DNA of 8,253 nt from an uncultured Bacteroidales bacterium (GTDB lineage Bacteria > Bacteroidota > Bacteroidia > Bacteroidales > UBA932): contig CAMJRT010000043.1 of NCBI GenBank assembly GCA_946408295.1, positions 1 through 8,253 of the forward strand, in the 5' to 3' direction. The stretch's first letter is position 1. Each line of letters opens with the position of its first letter. The position numbers and the translations under genes were made by a program. Under the pieces are notes generated by a model. The model saw only the letters and a list, made by a program, of their open reading frames with translations. It did not search any database and had not been told where the DNA came from. Shown here in pieces: positions 1-7,025 of the stretch.

Positions 1-1800
1 CGTGAGCTCGCCGGCGATCAGGCCGCCGTTCTCAAGAATGTGGTCTTCGGCTCTTCCAACGGCAGTTCGTCCGATGGCGCCAGTTCCATCAGCGCGACGG
101 GAAGCGGCAGCCGTTACCTCGGCATCGTCGGCTATGCGCGCGCCAATACGGTCGTTGAGAACGTGACCAGTTTCGTTCCCGTGAATATGAACAACGGCCG
201 CAACAAGCACTATGTGGGCGGCATCGTCGGCAGCCTCGGCAGTACGGCGTACATCAGGGGATGTTCCTACAGAGGCGTCGTGACGGACAATGCGGCTGTC
301 GATGAATTCGGCGGTTCGTGTCTCGGCGGCATTCTCGGCAACCATAGCAGTACGGACAGTTATGTGACAGGATGTTCCAACTATGGTACGGTAGTCAATT
401 ACTGCAAAGACGTCGCTTACATCGGCGGCGTTGTCGGCTTTTCCCTCGGTACCCGCGCTATCGTGGAGAATTGTACCAATGCCGGCCCCGTGACCAACTC
501 GGCGGATTCCCGGCAAGAACTGAACAGCGACAATACCAGCAAAATAGGCGGACAATGGCAGATCTGTCTGGGCGGTGTTGTCGGCTGTATCGGCAATGCC
601 CAGGTCATCAAGTGCAGCAACAGTGCGGAGATAGTACAGAATGTTACGATAGAAGAAGGCAGCGCGTACGACAAACTTGATCCGGATGAAGACACGCGTC
701 CCGCTATCGGCGGCATCGTGGGCGTCGCTTGCCGTACCGGCGCCGTCATTAAAGGCTGCACCAATTCGGGAAGGCCTCGTTTTGAATCGCAAAAGCAGTA
801 TTGTGCTGCCTTGGGCGGTATTCTGGGGGCGGCCAGCAACGCGGGAAAGACCTGCACGGTGCTTGTCACCCGGGCGGATGACGGCACCCTCACGGTCAAT
901 AATGCCGATATCGAAGAAAAGAATTCCAGAGGGGACCAGACCGATTATTCCTGCTATATGGGAGGTATCGTCGGTATCGGCTCCAGTTCCAACCTGACCG
1001 TTTCTTTCTGTGAAAACAATGGCAATATTATGACCAGCCAAAGCCAGAATCAGGGTACTTTCCGTGCCGGCGGCATTTGTGGTATGGTCTATGTTTCCAC
1101 CGTTACCGACTGTGTCAACAATGGTTATCTCCAGATTCACGGGGGCGGTACCGGCGTCACGGCCCAGTGCGGCGGCATCTGCGGCGGATCCTATGGAGAC
1201 TATGCCAAACTTATCGCCCGTTGTACCAATAACGGGGAATGCGGGCTGTACAAGGTCAAGAACGGTTCTACCCTCGGAGGTATCCTGTCCGAATGGAATC
1301 CTGCCCAGACCGACGTCACCGACTGCGTCAGCAACGGCAAGATTACGACCGGCAATATGAATTCCTATCCGACAGACCGCAATGCACAGACCGTCCAGGA
1401 TGTCGAATTCGGCGGCTTGTTCGGCAGGGTCCGGTCAAACAACAAGGCGCAGGCCAAGGCGTGCACCGGATGTATCGTCAATTGTGAAATGCTCCTCAAT
1501 GGGGAGAACCGCAAATACAAGGGTCTCCTGTTCGGAAGACATTACGACAATATCAAGGTTACATTGGGATCCGACGCAAGTCCGGTTTACATTACCACTT
1601 CCTGCCGGATTCTGGAAGGCGCCAACCTCAATCCCGAGAATCCGACCATCCGGACCATTGCCGCCCTGGCAGATTCTTATCCTTATATTCAAGGGAAAAG
1701 TTGCAGGGCCTATGATCCCGACAACGGCACCTCCAACCCCGATATCCTGGAATTGCATCTGGACTTGGGCTCCAGTGTTTTGGCCGGCATCAGCGACTAA
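1..1800 (+). CDS. GLUG-like repeat surface protein, 5' end missing
   Basis: The frame is open from the first base and ends at TAA 1798-1800, leaving 599 residues. The start, and any signal peptide, lie outside the window. The visible part is almost wholly a tandem repeat whose core is a hydrophobic residue followed by GGIVG or GGILG, then 10-17 residues, then a C-x-N-x-G-like turn (for example CTNAG, CVNNG). About thirteen cores are seen between 118 and 1560. This matches the GLUG-motif type of repeat, which in secreted bacterial proteins is expected to form a stacked beta-helix. There are 26 cysteines in 599 residues. The last 80 or so residues leave the repeat pattern and may cap the solenoid. 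No catalytic motif is seen, so I infer a binding or adhesion role at the cell surface. The EEP lipoprotein gene starts 12 bases downstream, implying co-transcription. The missing N-terminus may carry a lipobox or a fimbrillin-like domain, as in the next gene, but that is a guess. Repeat assignment is confident; function is not. Confidence 0.85.
   Translation, partial: RELAGDQAAVLKNVVFGSSNGSSSDGASSISATGSGSRYLGIVGYARANTVVENVTSFVPVNMNNGRNKHYVGGIVGSLGSTAYIRGCSYRGVVTDNAAVDEFGGSCLGGILGNHSSTDSYVTGCSNYGTVVNYCKDVAYIGGVVGFSLGTRAIVENCTNAGPVTNSADSRQELNSDNTSKIGGQWQICLGGVVGCIGNAQVIKCSNSAEIVQNVTIEEGSAYDKLDPDEDTRPAIGGIVGVACRTGAVIKGCTNSGRPRFESQKQYCAALGGILGAASNAGKTCTVLVTRADDGTLTVNNADIEEKNSRGDQTDYSCYMGGIVGIGSSSNLTVSFCENNGNIMTSQSQNQGTFRAGGICGMVYVSTVTDCVNNGYLQIHGGGTGVTAQCGGICGGSYGDYAKLIARCTNNGECGLYKVKNGSTLGGILSEWNPAQTDVTDCVSNGKITTGNMNSYPTDRNAQTVQDVEFGGLFGRVRSNNKAQAKACTGCIVNCEMLLNGENRKYKGLLFGRHYDNIKVTLGSDASPVYITTSCRILEGANLNPENPTIRTIAALADSYPYIQGKSCRAYDPDNGTSNPDILELHLDLGSSVLAGISD
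118..1560 (+). repeat. Thirteen degenerate GLUG-like protein repeats
   Basis: Glycine cores (GGIVG, GGILG, GGVVG, GGICG, GGLFG and variants) begin near 121, 217, 325, 424, 571, 709, 814, 961, 1069, 1171, 1276, 1411 and 1519. Spacing is 32-36 residues for eight intervals and 45-49 residues for four, so longer loops are inserted at particular places (424-571, 571-709, 814-961, 1276-1411). The repeat is protein-level; at DNA level only short GC-rich stretches such as ggcggcatcgt recur, so copies have diverged. The first and last units are the weakest. Confidence 0.8.
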
Positions 1801-1812
1801 TCCTTTCTTGCG

Positions 1813-3591
1813 ATGAAAAAGTGTAGTTTGATTTACGTGTGGATCGTCCTCGGTCTTGCCGCTTCTTGCAGCAAGGCCGGGATGCTTGATGCAGGGGAAC
1901 CTGAGGTGTCTGAATCCTCCCAGGTATGCTTGACGGTGTCGACGGAAGGGACCCGAACCTCTCTTGACGGTTCCCAGGTCCTTTGGAGTTATGGGGACAA
2001 GATCAAGGTTGTTTCCACCAACGATGCGACAGGAAAAATTTTCCATCTGCACAAGGGACAAGGTACGCAGAACGCCACTTTCATGGGCACGCCGCTGGAA
2101 ACCGGCGCCTCGAATTATTTCGCGGTCTATCCCTCGACGGCGTCTTTCAATGGCTCTACCAAGTTTACCTACATCATGCCCTCCGTAGTTCCCTATACGA
2201 AAGGGACGTTCGCGCCCGAAAGCAGTCCGATGCTTTCCTCTACCAAGGAGAGTTTTAGCGGAGGTTACACGATGCACAACCTGTGCGGAGTGATGCGGCT
2301 GAAACTGAAAGGAAATATGAAGGTGAGCCGCTTGGAACTGACTTTCAGCAGCGCGGTCAGCGGAGAAGGCTATGTCTACCGGGGCAACAACACGCTGTTG
2401 ATGAGCGGGACTTCCGATGCCGACAAAAGGGTGGCGATGACCTGCTCCACGCCTGTTCAACTGGAGTCCGCCTCCTTCACGGAGTTTTATTTCGTCCTGC
2501 CTGCCGGCACCTACGACGGTTTCTCTCTGAAAGCCATGACGCAGGAGGGGAATTATTCGACCAAGAGCCTTACTTCCTCTTTCACCATCACCCGCTCGCA
2601 AGTGACCAACTTCGAGAGTACGGTTCCCAATCCGACCGTGATGGATCGTCCCCAACTGGCGGTCTGGTCTTTCAACATTACCTGCCAGTCCAACGACGAC
2701 AACAGCAGTTGGAGCAGCAGCAACTACTGGAGCAAGCGGAAAGAGGGCGTGTATGCCTTCTTCAATACGCAGAATCCCGACATCATCGGTACGCAGGAGT
2801 GCGAATACCGTCAGCGGGTGAATATTCTGGACAATACTTCCGGCTACGCCGCCTATGGCCTGGGCGTGGACTATGGCAAGGAATCTTCCGGCGGCAGCGG
2901 CAGCGCCTGGGATAAAATCACCGGCAAATACAAGGATTACAATTCCGATTCCTCCAACGCTATCTTCTACAAGGCCGACAAGTTCAATGTTTTGGAAAAG
3001 GGGACTTTCTGGCTCTCGTCCAATCCTTCTTCCGTGGGCAGCGACGATGGACACAACTGCGCCTGGATCAAGTTCCAATGGAAAGAAAATGGGTACCAGT
3101 TCTATGTGTTCAACGCGCATTTCACCGCTCATTACACCGAGTCGGCCTATGCGGCCCGCAAGGCGGAGGCCCGCGTCCTGTACGACCAGATTATGGCAAT
3201 CGCCGGCAACAGCACCCTTCCCGTCATCGTGATGGGCGATTTCAATGCGACGGCTTCCGAACTGTGCAGCGAGGACAAGGGCGATACCCGTTGGGACAAC
3301 TATTATTGGGCCCGCAACCAGGACGGCAAGACCTCCAAGACGGCCTATCCGACCAGTTACAACAATTTCAAGACGACCTGCAGCGGTTTCTCGTCCATCT
3401 ACGCAAGCGGGACCTGCACCAACGGGAACTCCAACATCGACAGCATTGTCTATAGGAATTGCTATGAGGGGAGCGGCAAGCACGGACTGGTGAGCGGTTC
3501 TTTCGGAACGGATTTCCAAGCCTATGCAGGCCGTACCTATCTTTCCGACCACTGGCCGATTACCGCTACTTTGGTTTTTGACTATCAATGA
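1813..3591 (+). CDS. Lipoprotein with fimbrillin-like and EEP phosphoesterase domains
   Basis: Predicted metal-dependent phosphoesterase of 592 residues, anchored in a membrane and probably surface-exposed. The first 19 residues are a lipoprotein signal with the cysteine at residue 19 (LAASC; alanine at -3 is loose against the classical lipobox but common in this phylum). Residues from about 35 to 270 resemble fimbrillin-like (Mfa-like) domains, with TRTSLDG at 47-53 and WSYGD at 58-62. From about 280 to the end is an EEP (DNase I-like) domain. Its expected active-site positions all appear present: N288 (SFN), E329 (GTQE), H436 (NAHF), D476 and N478 (GDFNA), D543 (NIDS), and D579-H580 (SDHWP). 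The fold covers nucleases, sphingomyelinases, inositol-phosphate phosphatases and sugar phosphatases, and the substrate cannot be chosen from sequence alone. ATG 1813 is chosen because it directly precedes the signal peptide; the 12-base gap before it has no clear ribosome-binding site. The stop overlaps the next gene's start. Confidence 0.9.
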   Translation: MKKCSLIYVWIVLGLAASCSKAGMLDAGEPEVSESSQVCLTVSTEGTRTSLDGSQVLWSYGDKIKVVSTNDATGKIFHLHKGQGTQNATFMGTPLETGASNYFAVYPSTASFNGSTKFTYIMPSVVPYTKGTFAPESSPMLSSTKESFSGGYTMHNLCGVMRLKLKGNMKVSRLELTFSSAVSGEGYVYRGNNTLLMSGTSDADKRVAMTCSTPVQLESASFTEFYFVLPAGTYDGFSLKAMTQEGNYSTKSLTSSFTITRSQVTNFESTVPNPTVMDRPQLAVWSFNITCQSNDDNSSWSSSNYWSKRKEGVYAFFNTQNPDIIGTQECEYRQRVNILDNTSGYAAYGLGVDYGKESSGGSGSAWDKITGKYKDYNSDSSNAIFYKADKFNVLEKGTFWLSSNPSSVGSDDGHNCAWIKFQWKENGYQFYVFNAHFTAHYTESAYAARKAEARVLYDQIMAIAGNSTLPVIVMGDFNATASELCSEDKGDTRWDNYYWARNQDGKTSKTAYPTSYNNFKTTCSGFSSIYASGTCTNGNSNIDSIVYRNCYEGSGKHGLVSGSFGTDFQAYAGRTYLSDHWPITATLVFDYQ

Positions 3592-3594
3592 TGA
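3588..3594 (+). promoter_or_regulatory. Stop/start overlap (ATGATGA) coupling EEP to small lipoprotein
   Basis: The EEP stop TGA (3589-3591) lies inside ATGATGA. One ATG begins at 3588, giving an ATGA overlap, and a second in the same frame begins at 3591, giving TGATG. Either start fits translational coupling by reinitiation. The second is annotated because MKK is the usual beginning of a lipoprotein signal peptide. The upstream frame has further TGA codons at 3592 and 3604, so read-through would stop quickly. Confidence 0.65.
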
Positions 3595-3737
3595 AAAAAA
3601 TGCTGATATTTGCATCGGCTTTGCTGTTGCTGGCCTCCTGCGCGACACCGGAAAACCCCGGCGTCCCTTCGGTCTCATCGCCGGAAAACGGGCTGGAGCA
3701 GATGCCGGATGACAATCAGGGAACGATTTATTTTTAA
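3591..3737 (+). CDS. Small 48-residue lipoprotein of unknown function
   Basis: This short frame encodes a basic MKK start, a hydrophobic stretch and the strong lipobox LLASC with the cysteine at residue 17. That leaves a mature lipopeptide of only 32 residues, which is polar and rich in proline, serine and acidic residues and ends in TIYF. The signal peptide is too well formed to be chance, and the frame fits exactly between the EEP stop, which it overlaps, and the SusC start, 4 bases after its own stop. It could be a genuine small outer-membrane lipoprotein, the truncated remnant of a longer one, or a coupling cistron that carries ribosomes into susC. I recognise no family. ATG 3588 would add one methionine. 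Confidence is good that it is translated and low on any role. Confidence 0.65.
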   Translation: MKKMLIFASALLLLASCATPENPGVPSVSSPENGLEQMPDDNQGTIYF

Positions 3738-3741
3738 ACCT

Positions 3742-6700
3742 ATGAAATTGATGAGAAACATCCTTTCGACCCTTTTCTTGCTGTTGGCCTTTTCCTTCCC
3801 GGCCTTGGCGCAGCGGACGCTGTCCGGCAAGGTAACGGACGCTTCCGGCGAAGCCATCGCCGGGGCTGTCGTTGTGGTAGCGGGAACGACCAACGGCTCC
3901 GTCACCGACTTGGACGGCCAATGGACCCTCAATGTCAAAAGCGGCGCGGTAAAACTCGAGGCTTCCTGCCTGGGCTTTGCATCGGCCGAGGTCTCTGTCC
4001 CGGCCGGACAGGCCAAGGTCGACATTGTCCTGGAGGCGGACAACCAGTTGCTCGAGGAGACCGTGGTCGTGGGCTATGGTACCCAGAAGAAGGTCAACCT
4101 GACCGGCGCCATCACGGCTGTCAAAGGCGACGAGATCCAGAACCGCATGTCCAGCGATGTCACCAGTATGCTGCAAGGTTCCGTGCCGGGTCTGAACATC
4201 ACGACTTCTACGGGTATTATGAATGATTCGCCCGATATCAACATTCGTGGCTACACCTCTCTGAACAGCGCCAGCCCCATGGTGTTGATCGACGGGGCGG
4301 AGGGAGACCTCAGCCGCGTCAATCCGCAGGACGTGGAGAGCATTTCCGTGGTCAAAGACGCGGCGGCCGCCGCCATTTACGGAGCCCGCGCGGCTTTCGG
4401 CGTCATTCTGGTGACGACCAAGGCCGGAGATGATTCGGGACTGGCCAAGGTGCGCTATAGCGGACGTTGGGGGTGGCAGGAACCGACGACCAGCACCAAC
4501 TATGAGACAAGGGGCTACTGGAGCGTCTATACCATCAACAAGTTCTGGTCCGCCACCAATCCCGGGCAACTATACATCAACTACAACGATATCGATATGA
4601 TAGAGTTGTTGGAGCGCGTGAACGACGTGACGGAGAATCCCGACCGTCCCTGGGTCGTCGAGGACTACTCTACGGGCATCAAGCAGTGGAAGTACTATGG
4701 AAACACGGATTGGTACCACACGCTCTTCTCGGACAAGAACCCCATCCAGCAGCAGAACCTGTCCATCACTGGCGGCGGAAAGAATTTCAAATACTTCATT
4801 TCCGGCACTTGGGACCGCCACCAGGGCATCCTGAAAATCAATCCGGACATCTTGGACAAGTACCAACTCCGCGCCCGCTTTGAGGCGAAGGTGACCAAAT
4901 GGATGACGATTTCCAACAATACATCCTACTACGACCAGACTTACAATTATCTGGCGGCTACGGCTACGGACGACCTTGACAAGACTTTTTCCCGTCTTAC
5001 GGCCCACGCGCTTCCTATATTCCCTCTCAGCAATCCTGACGGGTCCTGGGTCTATTATTCCCAGTATTTCACCAGCAGTTATGCCGTAGCCAACGGCGTC
5101 CACATCAAGTTTTCCGAGAACAAGGACAAGCACATCGAGAGGCGAGTCGACTTTGCCAACACCACAGAAATCAACATCCAACCCATCAAGCAACTCAAAT
5201 TGACGGGCAACTTTACTTTCCGCAAGCGGCGCAACCATACGACGGGCCGTCAGACGAACGTGGTCTATCGGCAGTATCCCGACGAGCCCCTTCTTACCCG
5301 TATCGATGGCGTGGGAACCAACTGTCTGGATGAGAAGGCGAGGACCTATTCCTACAAGTCCGCCAACATCTATGCAACCTACGAAGATACGTTCAGCGGG
5401 CATCATGTGACGGCAGTCGTCGGCGGCAACTATGAATCCCAATATACGCAGTATCTCGAAGCGATGGCCTACAATCTGATTTCAGATACGCTGAATGATT
5501 TGAAACTCGAGGGAACGGCGGCCGACGGTTCGGTCAAGCGCTATATCGACGGTGATCAAAGCGAATATGCCCTGCTGGGCTTCTTCGGCCGCTTCAATTA
5601 CGACTACAAAGGGCGTTATCTGTTGGAGATATCCGGCCGCTATGACGGGTCTTCCCGTTTTGCCACCGGACATCGTTGGGGCTTCTTCCCTTCGGTATCC
5701 GCAGGATGGCGCATCAGCGAAGAACCTTTCTTCAAGCCGGCCAGGCCGGTGGTGAGCAACCTCAAACTCAGGGGCTCTTTCGGAACGCTGGGCAACCAGG
5801 TGGTCAGCAATTACGCCTATATCCGCACCGTGAGTTTGAGTGATATGGATTATATGTTCGGCGAGGGCGCCAAAGCCAGAAAAGCCACGATTTCCGATCC
5901 GAATGCCACTGATTTGACCTGGGAGACGGTCCAACAGTACAATGTGGGTCTGGACCTCGGTCTGCTCAAAGACAGGCTCCAATTCACGGGCGAGGCGTAT
6001 ATCCGCAACACCTTGGGGATGCTGGTGCAGGGCAATGCGCTTCCCGCCGTTTACGGGGCTTCCGCTCCCAAGCAGAATTCCGCCAATCTCCAGACGCGGG
6101 GATTTGAACTTTCGCTCAGTTGGAAAGACCAGTTCAGCCTGTTCGGCCATCCGTTCGGCTATGGCATCTCCCTCAATATGAGCGATTACGCTTCCTATAT
6201 TACCAAATATGACAACAATCCCAACAGGCTCATCAGCGACCATTATGTTGGAGAGCGTATGGGTGATATCTGGGGCTTTACGGCCAACGAACTTTTCGCA
6301 ACGGATGCCCAGGCTCAAGATTATGCATCAGAAATAGATCTCAGTTATATTGAAGAAGGTCTGGTGGGCGGCTGGAAAGCGGGCGACCTTAAATATGAAG
6401 ATTTGGATGGGGATGGTGTCATCGGTGTCGGGGCCAATACGCTCGACGACCCCGGAGACCGGAAAATTTTGGGCAACAAACTCCCGAGCCTTTCCTACGG
6501 CGCGACGCTCTCGTTGGATTACTTCGGGTTTGACTTCAGTATTTTCTTCCAGGGAACCGGCGACCATTACTGGTATCCTCCGCGCTGGTCGTTCCCGTTC
6601 TGGGGACCTTTCTCCAACCCTATGCAGACCTTCCTGCGCCGTGATTTCCTGAAAGATGTCTGGGACTACAACAATGCGGATGCCTATTTCCCGAGAGCGC

Positions 6701-7014
6701 GCGGCTATATCGCAGAGAAATCAGGCGCCTACCTGAATCGCGTCAATTCACGCTACCTGCAGAATTGCCGTTATCTGAGGCTCAAAAATCTCACCGTCGG
6801 CTATACGATTCCTCCCAAATGGACCAAGAAGATTCATATCGAAAAAGTACGCGTGTATTTCTCAGGAGAGAATCTGGCTTGCTGGTCTCCGCTGCTGGAC
6901 CACTGCACCTATCTGGACCCCGAAGCGGTCGCTCACGACAGTTCTGAAAGCAATGGCCGTACCTTCTACCCCTGGCAGAAGAATTTTGTGTTCGGTATTG
7001 ATATCCAATTCTAA
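3742..7014 (+). CDS. SusC/RagA family TonB-dependent outer-membrane transporter
   Basis: A complete 1090-residue SusC-type transporter, the usual length for the family. Order of parts: signal peptide 1-23 with an ALA/Q cleavage site; a carboxypeptidase-regulatory-like beta-sandwich from about 25 to 100 (SGKVTDASGE near its start); TonB box at 105-113 (EETVVVGYG); plug domain to about 227, with INIRGY at 166-171, VLIDG ending near 185 and IYGARAAFGVILVTTK at 212-227; then the 22-strand barrel ending in a terminal phenylalanine (GIDIQF). A calcium-type acidic loop DGDG sits at 889-892, followed by the family DPGDRKILGN motif. There is no STN domain between signal and beta-sandwich, so this is not the type controlled by a FecR/sigma pair. 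Start 3742 is chosen because it opens the signal peptide; ATG 3751 is a close alternative, while an upstream extension to TTG 3610 would overlap the small lipoprotein and bury the signal. The 15 bases before the start are A/T-rich, as is usual for initiation in this phylum. It pairs with the SusD gene 11 bases downstream. Substrate unknown. Confidence 0.97.
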   Translation: MKLMRNILSTLFLLLAFSFPALAQRTLSGKVTDASGEAIAGAVVVVAGTTNGSVTDLDGQWTLNVKSGAVKLEASCLGFASAEVSVPAGQAKVDIVLEADNQLLEETVVVGYGTQKKVNLTGAITAVKGDEIQNRMSSDVTSMLQGSVPGLNITTSTGIMNDSPDINIRGYTSLNSASPMVLIDGAEGDLSRVNPQDVESISVVKDAAAAAIYGARAAFGVILVTTKAGDDSGLAKVRYSGRWGWQEPTTSTNYETRGYWSVYTINKFWSATNPGQLYINYNDIDMIELLERVNDVTENPDRPWVVEDYSTGIKQWKYYGNTDWYHTLFSDKNPIQQQNLSITGGGKNFKYFISGTWDRHQGILKINPDILDKYQLRARFEAKVTKWMTISNNTSYYDQTYNYLAATATDDLDKTFSRLTAHALPIFPLSNPDGSWVYYSQYFTSSYAVANGVHIKFSENKDKHIERRVDFANTTEINIQPIKQLKLTGNFTFRKRRNHTTGRQTNVVYRQYPDEPLLTRIDGVGTNCLDEKARTYSYKSANIYATYEDTFSGHHVTAVVGGNYESQYTQYLEAMAYNLISDTLNDLKLEGTAADGSVKRYIDGDQSEYALLGFFGRFNYDYKGRYLLEISGRYDGSSRFATGHRWGFFPSVSAGWRISEEPFFKPARPVVSNLKLRGSFGTLGNQVVSNYAYIRTVSLSDMDYMFGEGAKARKATISDPNATDLTWETVQQYNVGLDLGLLKDRLQFTGEAYIRNTLGMLVQGNALPAVYGASAPKQNSANLQTRGFELSLSWKDQFSLFGHPFGYGISLNMSDYASYITKYDNNPNRLISDHYVGERMGDIWGFTANELFATDAQAQDYASEIDLSYIEEGLVGGWKAGDLKYEDLDGDGVIGVGANTLDDPGDRKILGNKLPSLSYGATLSLDYFGFDFSIFFQGTGDHYWYPPRWSFPFWGPFSNPMQTFLRRDFLKDVWDYNNADAYFPRARGYIAEKSGAYLNRVNSRYLQNCRYLRLKNLTVGYTIPPKWTKKIHIEKVRVYFSGENLACWSPLLDHCTYLDPEAVAHDSSESNGRTFYPWQKNFVFGIDIQF

Positions 7015-7025
7015 AACAGAGAAGT

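Noticed and set aside
372..997. Short + strand open frames in other phases within gene 1, with similar ones inside the EEP, SusC and SusD genes
   Set aside because: They overlap strongly supported coding frames, have Arg/Pro-rich out-of-frame composition and no signal or domain.
217..1420. Recurring ggcggcatcgt-like DNA words that look like a direct-repeat array
   Set aside because: They are the codons of the Gly-Gly-Ile-Val/Leu protein motif in an open reading frame; spacing and sequence vary too much for CRISPR or tandem DNA repeats.
3577..3612. Possible internal promoter: TTTG at 3577-3580 and GATATTTG at 3605-3612, similar to Bacteroidota -33 TTTG and -7 TAnnTTTG
   Set aside because: The first -7 base mismatches and the 24-base gap is longer than the usual 19-21. 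Transcription would also begin inside the small lipoprotein.
3610..3741. Upstream extension of SusC from TTG 3610 (44 extra residues)
   Set aside because: The extension is rich in Arg, Cys and Pro, overlaps the small lipoprotein, and would place the signal peptide internally. ATG 3742 begins a normal signal peptide.
1435..4569. Minus-strand open frame of 1044 codons, with neighbours at 4570-5442 and 5482-6318
   Set aside because: It crosses three well-supported sense genes in codon-aligned mirror frame, starts at TTG, and its product shows no recognisable domain. Codon bias explains the lack of stops.
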